Positions 23,401 through 36,000 of a DNA stretch of 64,000 bases are shown piece after piece; position 1 is the stretch's first letter; each line of letters starts with the position of its first letter. A program made the translations under genes and the position numbers. The stretch comes from Nematostella vectensis (Eukaryota; Cnidaria; Anthozoa; Actiniaria; Edwardsiidae): positions 9,487,387 to 9,551,386 of the forward strand of contig NC_064034.1 of the NCBI RefSeq assembly GCF_932526225.1. The letters are read 5' to 3'. The notes under the pieces were generated by a model. The model saw only the letters and a list, made by a program, of their open reading frames with translations, made no database searches and was not told the DNA's origin.

Positions 23401-24605
23401 AATGTTCATGGTATCCAGCGCTCCCAGAAAAGATCTCTGCTCCCTGCACTTCTCATCTTTCTCCTCACACCCACCGCATCCGCCAACACTATCCGAGTCA
23501 CGTGACTCTAGTCTTAGGTGCGTGAACGCAGTGCGCATGACCTGATGCATCGTGACGACCTCAATTCCACGCGCACCGGAACGAGGGCAGATCAGCAAGG
23601 AACATCTGGCAATGTCTCTCTTCACCACATCCGGGACCTGGCAGCCATCACACATACGCATCACGTGATCAGCAACAACCTCTAACGGGATTGGCTGAAG
23701 TGCGCAGTGGGAGAGGAACTCAAAGGCTGAGGCGAGGAACCTGTTATTCGATACCATGCGCTTGGCGGCACAAACTGCTGCTGGAAGCATTGACCGCGGG
23801 TAGCACAAGTTGTGTTGTTGGAATTCAGGATAGTGCAAATCATCGAAATATTTATTGAGGTTTGATAAGTAATTAGTCCAGCGGTAATTTGCGACTGGTC
23901 TATCGGTGCGCATCTCTTTGATAAAAACAGCAGCGCACGCGAGGGACAGTGGGTAATAGTCAAGTTTACGCGCGACTTCGATAGCGTCTGCGTCAATTTC
24001 CAGGTCTGCTATAAGATACATCAAACCGACCGCATCCTGTTCGTCCATTCCTCTGGCCAGTGACAAATCGCGCGCATACTCAGATGACTTTGGCACTAGC
24101 TCTGCATCTTGGGTAGTAACAATGACTCGTCCCACTCCCCAGCTGGACTCCCGGCCGGGCCAAAACTCCGTCAAGGGTTCGGAGGCGACTACATTGTCGA
24201 CAATAAAAAGCCATTGTGGGGTCGGTGTATTGCGTAAATACTCTTTCACACTTTGTGAATAGGTTTTCAGTTTCACCCTCGTGGCTTCATCTGTATTATC
24301 GGAGATACATAGCCCTAGCTCTTTGACTAGCTGCTTGTATGATTCCAATAGAGATTCGGGTGTCTCAGCGTGCAATGTGGCGACAACGCATCCTTCCCCG
24401 TGATGTGATCGCTGACCGTATTGCGCGCCATACTGCCGTGACAGCTGGCTCTTCCCAGACCCGGGAGGACCCGTCAGGTACACGGTTATGACGTCACTTG
24501 CGGGTTCCAGGGATCGGTACAAGTCGTCTATTTTCTCAAGTTCTTTTTGTCTTTGGTAGGTTTTATGGTAGGGTTTTCCGGTGAGGATAGTCACAGATGT
24601 TCCTC
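20419..24605 (-). CDS. NB-ARC NTPase with TPR repeats (STAND/NLR-like), 5' end missing
   Basis: Exons: 23390 to about 24605, 22729-23081, 22219-22340, 21217-21378, 20419-21000 (stop TGA at 20419-20421). From the GTG at 24594 they sum to 2424 nt, 807 codons, with matching phases. The NB-ARC part has a P-loop (GPPGSGKSQ), Walker B (WLFIVDNV), a sensor-like VIVTTQD and a GLPL-like YYPLSLA motif. The later exons carry TPR helices (LGWTYREMFQLDLAQAYMEM, LCNLGIILHDAWKNEEALEAL). Such proteins are STAND ATPases linked to innate immunity or apoptosis in animals; the specific role here is unknown. There is no ATG in the first exon frame before the P-loop, and a TAA lies just upstream of a likely acceptor near 24606, so an upstream exon is missing from this model. 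Confidence 0.88.
21766..22210. repeat. 50-bp minisatellite next to a TPR exon donor, about 9 copies
   Basis: Unit 50 bp, ATCACTCGCTGGTGCAGTGA plus GGGTACACCACGAGTTGCTG and a TACTAGATA-type end. It begins 8 bp inside the intron after the donor of exon 22219-22340. On the gene strand the unit contains CACCAGCGAG-TGAT...CAGCAACTCGTGG, resembling the real boundary CACCAGTGAG|gtaagtgatcagcaac with the GTAA lost, so a boundary origin is plausible. Confidence 0.95.
22430..22765. repeat. Degenerate tandem duplication spanning an NB-ARC/TPR exon donor
   Basis: About four copies spaced about 95 bp. On the gene strand the real exon end reads GCCGAGTTACATAAAG followed by gtatgc. Intronic copies read CCGAGCTGCAAAG followed by gtaaat (near 22550) and CCGAGCGACCTAAAG followed by gcaagt (near 22455), each followed by a GTC/GACGGCAC-like intron segment. 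The exon end and the splice donor were therefore copied together. Confidence 0.8.
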
Positions 24606-25363
24606 CTTGAGAAATATCTTAGGAAAGTCAAGCAACCAGCTTGGTATTCGGTTGATCTACAAATGTAAATACGTATACGTGTATCACCGATCTCCGATCA
24701 TTTCCAAACACTTGCTAAAGAAAAGCCCGCGAAAACAACTTAGATGGTTCATAAATCCACATGAAATTGCTTTGTATACATCACAGCCTATAATAAACCT
24801 GGAAAATACCCCAGACTGTGTGCGTACACTCACCGTAACGCGTTGAAAGTGCAGAGTTCACCAGCGATGTTAAGTCTACTGACTTTTGTTTCTTCTTCTG
24901 TTTACGCTATTCCTATTGCTGTAGTAAATTTGAGCAGTAGTAAATTTGAGCTCTATATTGCTTTGGCGACAAAATCTACGTCCTTGAAAAGCCTTGAATG
25001 TAATGCTGGGGTCTTTAAGGTCGTACTTTGATTCCAAATAATACATATGATGAAACGACGCAAAAAGAAGCATTGACAGGCTTAAATGTCGGCTGAATAA
25101 CAATAAAAAAAATTCGCAACGTTTTTAGGAGATCCCAGCTTGTTCCTGTAGGTGAATTACCTATCGTAAACGGTTTTGTCAATTTTGCTGAGATAAAGAT
25201 TGCATCAGTGTCTTCTGAGAATAGTTAATGATTAAAGCACGTGAGTGCATTTCGGGGAAAGTCCCGAAAGATAAAAATACATGCACAACCAATAGCAGAA
25301 TGGTACGTTTTAAAAAGATTACGAGATATAATTTCCACTGAAGAAATACAATGTTCCATTTCT
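24606..25363. other. Intergenic or 5' region of the NB-ARC/TPR gene
   Basis: No convincing exon was found for the missing start of the NB-ARC/TPR protein. No repeat is obvious. The DPP7 polyadenylation signal lies at its right edge. Confidence 0.45.
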
Positions 25364-25369
25364 TTTATT
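25364..25369 (-). terminator. Polyadenylation signal of DPP7-like gene
   Basis: TTTATT on the plus strand is AATAAA on the gene strand, 132 bp past the stop codon at 25501-25503. Confidence 0.6.
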
Positions 25370-25500
25370 CTTGTAATCGTTGTGTTTTACAAACCTAATA
25401 CTGTATAATTGTTAGTTGTTTTAGCCTACGAATGTTAATTTATACCAAATTTGAATGGCGTTCCCTTGGCGAGAAACAAAGAAAAAGTTATTTGTTTTCA

Positions 25501-28500
25501 TTAGGAAATCCATTTTCTGATAAGTTCTAATTCCATTTCACGAGCCGCGACCACTGAAGGCGGATCTTCTGGGTTAGAAGATCTAGGGAAAAAAAAGAAA
25601 ATGTTGAGAATTCATAACACAACCCACAACCCAATCTCTCTTGCCATATATTGTCTACCTTGTAGTATATATTTCATTTTTACTCTACCACTCTAATTCC
25701 CCATAAAAAACACCTACCTACACCTCTCTCTCTATCTGCTCCATGTGGCTAGTAACCCCTGCTTTCATCTCCCCATTTATCTGCTCCTTGTAACCCCCCC
25801 CCCCCCCACCAAGTTACCCACCCCTCCCATTACCTGGTTCTTATACTCACCTAAGGTCCAAATGATGGGCTCCACCTTCAACAAGCACAGCAACCAAGCT
25901 TGGCGAAACTGACTTAAGCACCTGTTATGGAATTCAAACAATATGTAACTATAGTAACTGTCAGACTATAACAGCTAAAATGGACACCTCAAACCAGTAT
26001 GATACCATTCAAACCCTGACAAGGTTTACCATGTCGCCTAAACTACTTACCCCACCAGGTCTCCAAGGATCCAAGTTGCCATTCGAGAATATAATGTTTG
26101 AAGCTGTGCTGATATCTAGAACACAAAATCAAATAAATAGACCACATTCTAGCAAAGAAGATCAAATGAGCTGTCATCAGTCAATCATTACCTCTGCCCC
26201 AAAGTGAGATTCCAGGCCATTCTAGACGAGGCTTGACTTGCCAATGCTTCTGGCAATAGTCAGCTCTCATATCAAGTGTCCATGGCAACACAGGGAACAT
26301 GTCGGTCACATTATTGGTCCCAGCAGGCATTGGGAGCTCTGTGCAGGCCTTTCAGCCAAATAAGTGAGAATGATTAGAATCCTTAAATGCAAACAGCTTG
26401 CATATAATGCGGCCAGCCATTCAATTTCCTGGGGGTTCTGGAATGCACATATTTCTATCCAACCAACCAAGTGTAAAAGGGGAGTAGCAAAAAGGCAATC
26501 CCTATTTTTTACTAGGATGCATAGGGATACAGGGGGTTTGTCCCTGGCTTTCCTGCATTGTTCACAACAGCGTATAATACAACAAACACGCTTTTGGCTT
26601 TCGGGTGCACAAACCGCAGTCAAGCTCTCAAAAGTATCGGATAACACTATTTTTTTATTTGTTATCTTGAGAGAGCTAATTCTACTTCCAGGTGTTTGAT
26701 TGAGTATTACCAGAGAAACCTCTTGGTCACTCAATCCACAACTACCACAATTACCACAATTACAAACTGGTTTTTCTCTTATAACACTCTACAATGCAAG
26801 CAAAAATGCTTTATAGGAGGTTACCTGATAATCCCAGGCAAGGTTAGCATTGCCAAGACCACACCCTGTTGGGTCCGCACACTCTACAAACTCTGTCCAA
26901 GGGTCAAAGCATTTTAAGGTACCACTTGTCCCATTATAAGCCAAACCAGCAGCATCTGCAAGCCCTGACAGTCTGTCCGAGGCAGTGGCTAGTAGCTTAC
27001 AGGCGTAATTCACAGGATTTGCAGGTAAAGGAGCCAGGAAGTCAGTAGCATATGGGTAGTCGCACATTGCTATGATGGTGAAGGCATTTCTGATCCAGCC
27101 AATAAGGTGGTTTATCTAAAAATACAGAGGATGTTTTGAGGTGGTTGTACCTAGTAAATAGGACCCCATCAATCAAAAAGCAATCTAGATCAGATTATGA
27201 TTAATTATGTGCGGCAAATTATGCCAATGTGCCTTATTCACTTACCTGGTCAGCTGATTTAAGTGGCTTGCACAGCTTGAACGCTTTGGAAATTGCATCA
27301 AGACCTTGAAGATAAAAGAGTTGATTAATTAAAACTATAGAATTAGTTATAGAAACTAATCACATGGGTGACACAGATGGATTCTCCAAATGGGAAAGAA
27401 TGTCTCCCAAGCCACATTTCACCTTTAAGCCCTTCTTTTTTCAAATTATCCAGCTCAATGAATCCAGCTCTAACTAAATCAGGGCATTTAGGGTCAGCAT
27501 TTTTGAAATCCTGAAAAAAAAAAGTATTGTTTTCCATTACCACTCTGATTTTGGAAATTAAACTTCAAAAAAAAAAACATCAAACTTTTGGTGGTAGCCA
27601 AAGCTTACCCTGGTAACAGCTGGAAAGAAAAAGTCTCTGATGGAAAGATCAGCTATAAAATATATAGGTGCACTGGCAGCCAAAGCAGCTTGGATGACAT
27701 TTGGGTACTTGAACCGCAGGTAGGCACTTAGCATCCCGCCATAGCTGAAATAATTTAAAACAAACCAAAATTTAAAAAGATCAAAGTCACAAGGATGTCT
27801 ATGATTTTGCTGTTGATTGTTAATTTTTAACTAAAGCAACATCCATGTTAACATTTATTCATTTTCCCTACATTATAATGTCCATCACTATTGAATGTCA
27901 CTAAAGAGTCATTACATCCTTCTTCAATTTAGCCATGATCTCATTTTTTTAAGAATGTTTTTTTATAGTTCTATTGGCCAATAACATTTCAAATAAGAAA
28001 TAATTGTGCTTTCTCCTACCTGCAACCAATGAAACTACCGGCTCATGGGCAGATGCATTATCAAGCACCAAAATCACTTCTTGCATTTTGAAAGACTACC
28101 ACTACCCTCCCCTTCCCAATGCTTATTTTGCTAATACTTCCACATCCGATAATCCAATAAACATTTCAAATAAGAAATAAATGGTGCTTTCTCCTACCTG
28201 CCACCAAATGAGACTACTGGCTTTTCTTCAGCTTTGAACTGCTTTTTAAGAGCAGGAATCAAGGTAGCAAAGTCTGCCAGCGCCTGCTCTATGCTCAGGT
28301 ATCCAATGTTCTCTATCTTGAATGAGTCCTGGCCAAACGGAAGGGACTCTCCATAATATCTCTGCATTAAAAAAGGATACAATATAAGACAATAAGAAAG
28401 ACATTTATTTAATAGTCAGTAAAAGCCTATTATGAGAGGACTTAAAAAAAATTCCATTATGTAAGTTGTGAGTTTAACTTTTGACTTTAGGGGCAAAGTG

Positions 28501-29585
28501 TGTAAGCTATGCTCTATGCATATTGGCAAACATGCTTCTATATCTATTTGCTATTTGCTAAAAGTGTGGCAATGCTGGGTACTCACATGCTCTCCAAATA
28601 TCACTAAAGCACTGAAGTTCTTTGCTGCCTCAAATACAAAACCTGAGTTCTCCCAAAAACCTGTAATGCCCCCCTCGTTGCCACTGTAGAAGAATATAGG
28701 GCCTTTGCCATCCCAGTATTTTTCTGGAATAGAAAGAAAATAAATATAAATTCACAGATGCATACAACCAAGACTCAAAGATGTTAAGGATCATAAATAT
28801 TATTTTGCTAAATTGAGGGGCAATTTCATTACCAAGGCACATGCATTATCAAGTACATATAACGATGAGTGACTCTCTCTCTCTTATCTCCCCCCATTAG
28901 CTGTCAACCCAACTTGGACAGAAGTCTTGTCACATCAGGTAAAATACAGTAAATATATGATAAAAGAGAAAAAAACAAGAGAGCCAATGTAGGTGAATAT
29001 AGGTAATGTATTAATATTCTCACAAAAATTAGGCTTGTGATGAAGTCCAAAATCTTGTGACACCCGCCTAATGCGGGTGAGCTGACAGCTCTGCCCCACC
29101 CATAAAAAAAAACAGCCCTCCCCACCCCTCCTAAAATATATGCTGAAATATATGCTAAAATACTTCCACATTTTGGTCTGCTTCTTCTTTTTTTTCTTTT
29201 TTTTTTTCGCAGAGTTTGTGTTTGTGTTGTCGCTGTATCCTGAAGTGACTGGATGCATATAACTTAAGTTAGGTGTTATGTAATTTACGACTTCACAAGT
29301 AAGCTTACTTTACAGCATCAGATGACATTGTGCCAATTGAAAAACGCGTCTACAATAGATATGTATTCTACAACTGGCTTGGAAAGATAGAGGTGCACCC
29401 GTGTGGGGAATGCGTTATCAATTTAGCTCACCAGTGTAAAGATAGCGCTGTTTGAAAGTGCCACTCTGAATGAAATTGAAATGATCAACTGTTTGCTCGA
29501 AAGTTCCAGTCTTGAATTGCGGAATTTCTGCCGCAACAAAACTAATAATTCCCACAAACACCAACAGTCCAATTTTGATCTCCAT
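25501..29585 (-). CDS. DPP7: Dipeptidyl peptidase 2 (DPP7), S28 family serine peptidase
   Basis: Exons: 29432-29585, 28587-28723, 28198-28361, 27609-27744, 27423-27510, 27246-27304, 26825-27115, 26192-26348, 26051-26115, 25851-25921, 25501-25582; total 1404 nt, 467 aa plus TAA, all phases consistent. Starts MEIKIGLLVFVGIISFVAAE, a signal peptide, so the enzyme is lysosomal, vesicular or secreted. S28 hallmarks are all present: GNEGG oxyanion-region motif, EHRYYGES, catalytic Ser in GGSYGGM (split by an intron), Asp in NGNLDPW, His in GGAHHLDLR. It would remove N-terminal dipeptides after Pro or Ala at acidic pH. DPP7 is preferred over the related PRCP because of the internal CDYPY and MFPVLPW segments; PRCP remains the alternative. 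Confidence 0.93.
28010..28225 (-). repeat. Decayed tandem copy of DPP7 exon 3 donor
   Basis: About 180 bp downstream of the exon 3 donor (intron starts at 28197) lies a second copy near 28022. The intronic copy reads CGGTAGTTTCATTGGTTGCAG followed by gtaggagaaagcac and a run matching the true intron start through TTATTTCTTATTTGAAATG. About 22 nt of exon and 50 nt of intron were duplicated. The copy no longer encodes the GGS motif. Confidence 0.8.
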
Positions 29586-30057
29586 GTCCTTCCCAGGGTG
29601 ATGTCCAACAAACCAAAATTGTTTTCGCATGTGTGACAACCACGTGAATGAAAAAAAATATATCTTGCTTTGACTTCCTGTGGTAGTAGTGTGATGCTGA
29701 CTGTCTGGGAGGGGGTAGAGATGATTTTGCAGATCGTAAATAGAAGCATATCACATATAAAACAACATTAATTCTAAATATCATTGAAAATATATGTTTA
29801 TTTGCTAATTTCACTATTCTTTCTTGTATTTCTCTTTATTCCAGCAGTCAATTCAGGTGTAAAGAAACAGACCATACATGCCCCCCTTCCCCCATTATAT
29901 GCAAAGGATCGTCGAGTGGGACTGGAAACTCGCGCCTGTTTCCTCGGAGACAGTTGTTTGATTTTCAAAATGGCGGCCTCCGGAATAACAAAACTTCTCT
30001 AAAATAAACTATTTCTTACAATTTACGGTATTTTGTATTCAAACTTTTATCTCGAAA
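29586..30057. promoter_or_regulatory. Bidirectional promoter region, DPP7 / DNAI3
   Basis: 472 bp separates the two start codons, which face away from each other. It contains AAAATGGCGG at 29967-29976 (YY1-type motif) on the DNAI3 strand. There is no TATA box close to either start. A shared promoter is inferred from the spacing and orientation. Confidence 0.55.
29970..30002 (+). other. Short upstream ORF before DNAI3
   Basis: ATG at 29970 opens a 10-codon frame MAASGITKLL ending in TAA, 55 bp before the DNAI3 start codon. Its ATG overlaps the YY1-type motif AAAATGGCGG, so it may simply be part of the promoter or may modulate translation if it lies in the mRNA. Confidence 0.35.
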
Positions 30058-33000
30058 ATGCCCGAGGAGAAAAAGGACGACACAAAGAGCAGCATGGATG
30101 GTGAAGAGGAGACAGAAGATGAGACTCCTTCAGATATTATGCCGCTTTTCTTCACAAGCAAAACTCAGGAGATTTTTGCATGCAAAGGGGACGAAGACGT
30201 GACGGACGAAAACCCCTTTAAATTAATCCCAAAAGAGGCTATCGAGCAAGACTTCAAATCACGTGCTGCAATTTCCGACTTTCATCCTGCTAAAAAAATT
30301 GTGCAGGTTAGTATATATTTTTGGGGGTCATTTTTTGCTGTGGCAATGTGCATAATTCAATTTTTTGTTATTTTTTTCTAATGTGGTATTGTTGTTTCCC
30401 TTTTCAGTCTTATCCAGCAGAAGAACTTCTAATTGTTTATGATCCAGCATTCAAATATGGACAAAACTTCTACCTCTGCCTTACTGAAGAGGCCAAGGAA
30501 AGACACCTAAATGTAAATATCAAACTTTTTCCCTGCCGAATCTAAGGCTCTGGTCAAACGAGGACACATGTTGCTGGAAACATGTTGTCTGCATGCATGT
30601 TTCTTCTATGTTTCCTAGTTTGGCCGCCATGGAAGCATTGTTGCGTGTCACAAATTTTGTGTCCAGGACAAAAAAATGTTTCCACAGCAAGGTACAGTAC
30701 TGTGTGGAAAAATTTCATGTTTTCAAGGACGTAAACATGTTTCCCGATGTTTCTTGACCGTTTGGTCACCCCAATGTTTCCAGCAACATGTGTCTTTGTT
30801 TGGCCAGGGCCTAATTGTTTGAATAGGGCACATAAACAGTTCAATGTCTGAATCCATTAAGTTTGGCACAACAGAATTAAGTTCTGCGGAGCACTAAGCA
30901 CAGCTGCACCAGTAGAGCTGCACAGCAAAAGCATGATACCGATTCAAACATTTAGCTTCTGATGTGTCGAATCAAATACCATAGTTTTATTTTATTTTGT
31001 GTAACAGAAACTCCATGTCAAGTTGACTTTTACTGCTCCTAATGATCATGACATACATATTTAGTACAGCGCCTAAATCAACGTTGAACCCAATGAATGG
31101 CACAATGTTCATATGACTTGGGCCTTAGCCTCACTAAGCTAACAGTTATACCTTTTGCAAAGTCAACTCATTAAAAAGTTGGCTAGATAGATTAGTAATA
31201 GATTTTTACAAGTTGTTTTCACCTATTTTATTCCTATTTCAGCCACCTAAAGAAGAGCTTGGAGAGGGAGAGGAGATTGAAGGTGAAGAGGAAGTAGAGG
31301 AAGGGGTGTTTAGGAGATTTCCTCGGACTCCCCAACCCTGGGAATCCCTCGGCAGTGAGCTGGAAGTGGAGGAAGAGGTTGTGGTTGAAAACCGTCCAAA
31401 GGTGAATTGAAGTAGCATAGTTTAAAAATAGCACTTCAAAGCTAAGACCTTTTGTAAAAAAAAATATTTTCTCTTTTAATATTGTACTGTATATAAAAGT
31501 TACTATCTTCCTATAGGTGAAGTTCAGGATATCCCGGCTGCGGCGTGAGTTTGGTGCTCCAGTGTCGTTTACCACTCACAGTGCCACTGATGCTAAGGGT
31601 GGTTTGATTGACTGCCCATCATATGACGAGGAAACTCCAAGCTTTAAGAAAATGGAATTTGAGAAAGCCATTCAGGTACTATTAAAAATCAATAATTATA
31701 TAATCAGCCATAATTAAGAACTTCAAAAACTTACTCACTATCCATTTTACATCAGTAGGTGACTTGCACTTAAAATCATATGACTTTTTGAGTGGTTAAA
31801 CTCAAAATAAAAATAAATCTTTCTTTTATATCTCTTTTACTACAGGCGGTCTCTGTCCTAGAGGATGTGGGCAGTCAGACAGATTGGTGAGTATGTGAGA
31901 ACTAGGGATATGTTGCAGGAAGTACTATTCTCTCAAATTTAATAACAAACGCAACTTAATGATGTGATGGGTCTAAACCCCAAGCACTCAGCTATAGGCA
32001 GGGCTTCTGGAATTACGCGCTTGTGCGTAAAGAATCCCGCAAAATTTTGATTTTTAAGGAAAAATGTATTGCAAAATCCTGCGTAATTTAGCGCGTAATG
32101 ATTGATTTTCCGCATAATTTAGCACGTAATTCAGCAAAGAATCCCGCACAATTTTGAGTTTTTTTCGCGTAATTCCAGAAGCCCTGTATAGGTATAACAG
32201 CTATCTGTTTTAACGATGCAAATGTAACATGGTTTGATAAATATATATATGTAGTGAAAGCAAGACATTGTAACCACAGTATATAGTAATGACACTGCGG
32301 AGGGGGAGGGGCTGGGGGGCCGCTGCCCCACCACTTTTTGTCAAATACTACGATTCATTCCTTTTTTTTGTTTTTCAATATAATAATTTTTTCAATTGTC
32401 AGCCCATCCACTTTTATTGTCCGCTGTCCCTGTGATAGAGTTCCTGCTCATCATTCTAGCCAAAAAATAAAAATGTAATGAGAGGGTTTGAACCATGCTT
32501 ATTGAGTTGGGTCTTTCATAACATACAATTATTTATAACAAGGGGGAATATTTTTCTAGGCTGGGTGAATTGCCTCTTACAAGTCCTCTAATAGCATGTC
32601 TACTGTATATGTTTTTTTCACATCAAAACATCTTTCTGATATTGTAGACTTTAAATTGTTTGTGAAAAAATTTAAATCTCTTAAATATGATTTTTTTCAT
32701 TGATTTCCTTTTGCCTATACACAGGCTTAAACCATGCAATGCAGCCACTCAGTATGTTCCTCGTGAGTTTGAGGAGTATGAGAAGGAAAAGATAAACAAG
32801 TCCCTCATGTTCAAGAACTTTGTCAATAAAGTAACACCAAGGTTAGTAAACAGTGTTTTTTTTATTTTCAAGCAAACAAGGCAATCAACATACACCTATA
32901 TTTCAATTTAGTTTGCACCCCCCAAATCAGTGTATCATAGCCCGCAGTGGTTCATGGGTAATGGAAAAAAAATGGTTGAATCCTGGTCTCTCAATGCCAT

Positions 33001-36000
33001 GTGAACATTATGAGGCACAGAAACAAGAATCTAAAGCTTTCTAAACCTCTGTTTGTTTTGACTTATCCCTTTTTTATAATTATTCATCTGATACCCATGA
33101 AGCACTGTGGGTTAAGACAAATAGATTCTCAGAGTGCAACATTATTTGGAATAGGTGTATCCCTTATTATAAGGAATCGCGTTAACTCCCCCAAGAGATG
33201 TGTACTCCTTTACTCCACATTCCAAACCCTTGAAGAAGATCTAAAAAATTGAGGCCCTTGAGGCCAGAAAACTATCACTTCCTCCCTCATGCAATCTCAA
33301 GGGACCAGGTCTCAAAGGACACAGGGATTCCTAGTCAGGATCTCCATGTGTAGTGGCAGACCACAGGGTGTGGAGAGAGATCTCAGCCAAGGCAGATTAG
33401 ATGATGATGATGACAAGTGAATGTTTGATCTTAGGTTTGAACTAGCCCTGCAGCAGAATGAGATCATGAATGTGTTCTATGATGACTATGAGTCCATGGC
33501 TGACGATGAGACAACATTTGGTGCTAAGTCGGACAACTACCTCAAGGTACTGTATGTGCAAATGCTGCTAAAAATGCATCCACTAGTATCACCATTATTT
33601 CTCCAATGCAAGATATTGTACGTACCACAGATAAATTCTCAAAAACTAAAAATGTGCTTTTGGAGCTAGGGTTAGGAATAGCTTTGACCTCACTCAATGT
33701 GCTATCTTTTTGGGGCAAGAACTGCTGTTTACCACACCTAAAAGTGCTATCCCTTTGAGTTAAAATTTTACTGATGATCACCCCATCTGTTTTTATTTGA
33801 GTCCCCTGCTGCAGGTTGTAACAGCTGAGCTGAAATCTTAACAAAAACAATAAACATCTTTCTCCAGGAATATCAGTCATTTACAGATTTACTCTACAGC
33901 AAGGAGAAGACTATAACTAGCATAGAATGGCACCCATCCATTAAAGGTATTAATTACTTTAAAAGTGTCAAACATGCTAAGAAGGAATCAACACCTTTCA
34001 TCACAATGCCATCTAGGTGCATCTTTTTAAGCCAACAGTATCTGTGGCAAAATAAATCCCCCCCAATAATAAATCACCCCAAGGAAACCCATCAAATTCC
34101 AGGGCCAGGCAGTCACTTCCATGTTTGCTTCCTCTGAAAAGACCATACTTTATACAGACCCAGGTCTCAGCAGGAGCTTATGAGGGTTTTGAATGATATT
34201 GACCGATAGCTTTGTCTTGTAGGGATCATAGGTGTGTCCTGTGGGGAGCGCTTGTTATTTGATGAGCGTATCGACCAGTCCTCCAGGATCCTCATGACGG
34301 CATCTCTTGTTCTGATCTGGAGTTTCTCAGACCCTATTCACCCCCTGGTGCTACTCCAGGCTCCTGATGAGATCCACTCATTCAAGTTCAACCCATCTGA
34401 TCCAAACATCATAGCAGGGGGGTGCATTAATGGACAGGTATGGCATCATATCAGGGGGGTGCATTAATGGACAGGTATGGCATCATATCAGGGGGGTGCA
34501 TTAATAGACAGGTATGGCATCATATCAGGGGGGTGCATTAGTGGATAGGTTTGACATCATATCAGGGGGGTGCATTAATGGACAGGTATGACAACATATC
34601 AGTGGGGTGCATTAATGGACAGGTATGACATCATATCAGGGGGGTGCATTAATGGACAGGTATGACATCATATCAGGGGGATGCACTAATGGACAGGTAT
34701 GACCGTATCAGGGGGGGCATCAATTGACAGATATAACATCATATCAGGGGGGTGCATTAATGGACAGGTATGACATCATATCAGGGGGGTGCATTAATGG
34801 ACAGGTATGACATCATATCAGGGGATGCACTAATGGACAGGTATGACCGTATCAGGGGGGGCATCAATGGACAGATATAACATTATATCAAGGGGGTGCA
34901 TTAATGGACAGGTATGGCATCATATCAGGGGGGTGCATTAATGGACAGGTTTGACATCATATCAAGGGGGTGCATAAATGGACAGGTATGACAACATATC
35001 AGGGGGTGCATTAATGGACAGGTATGTCAACATATCAGTGGGGTGCATTAATGGACAGGTATGACATCATATCAGGGGGTGCATTAATGGACAGGTATGG
35101 CATCATATCAAGGGGGTGCATTAATGGACAGGTATGGCATCATATCAAGGGGGTGCATTAATGGACAGGTATGGCATCATATCAGGGGGGTACATTAATG
35201 GACAGGTTTGACATCATATCAAGGGGGTGCATTAATGGACAGGTATGTCAACATATCAGTGGGGTGCATTAATGGACAGGTATGACCGTATCAGGGGGGG
35301 CATCAATGGACAGATATAACATCATATCAGGGGGGTGCATTAATGGACAGGTATGACATCATATCAGGGGGGTGCATTAATGGACAGGTATGCCAACATA
35401 TCAGTGGGGTGCATTAATGGACAGGTATGACATCATATCAGGGGGTGCATTAATGGACAGGTATGGCATCATATCAAGGGGGTGCATTAATGGACAGGTA
35501 TGGCATCATATCAAGGGGGTGCATTAATGGACAGGTATGACATCATATCAGGGGGTGCATTAATGGACAGTTATGATATCATATCAGGGGGTGCATTAAT
35601 GGACATGTATGCCAACATATCAGGGGGGTGCATTAATGGACAGGTATGACATCATATCAGGGGGATGCACTAATGGACAGGTATGACCGTATCAGGGGAA
35701 GCATCAATTGACAGATATAACATCATATCAGGGGGGTGCATTAATGGACAGGTATGACATCATATCAGGGGGGTGCATTAATGGACAGGTATGACATCAT
35801 ATCAGGGGATGCACTAATGGACAGGTATGACCGTATCAGGGGGGGCATCAATGGACAGATATAACATTATATCAAGGGGGTGCATTAATGGACAGGTATG
35901 GCATCATATCAGGGGGGTGCATTAATGGACAGGTTTGACATCATATCAAGGGGGTGCATAAATGGACAGGTATGACAACATATCAGGGGGTGCATTAATG

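Noticed and set aside
26306..26734. 142-residue minus-strand frame between DPP7 exons
   Set aside because: It partly overlaps exon 26192-26348 but in another frame; the phased exon model accounts for the region.
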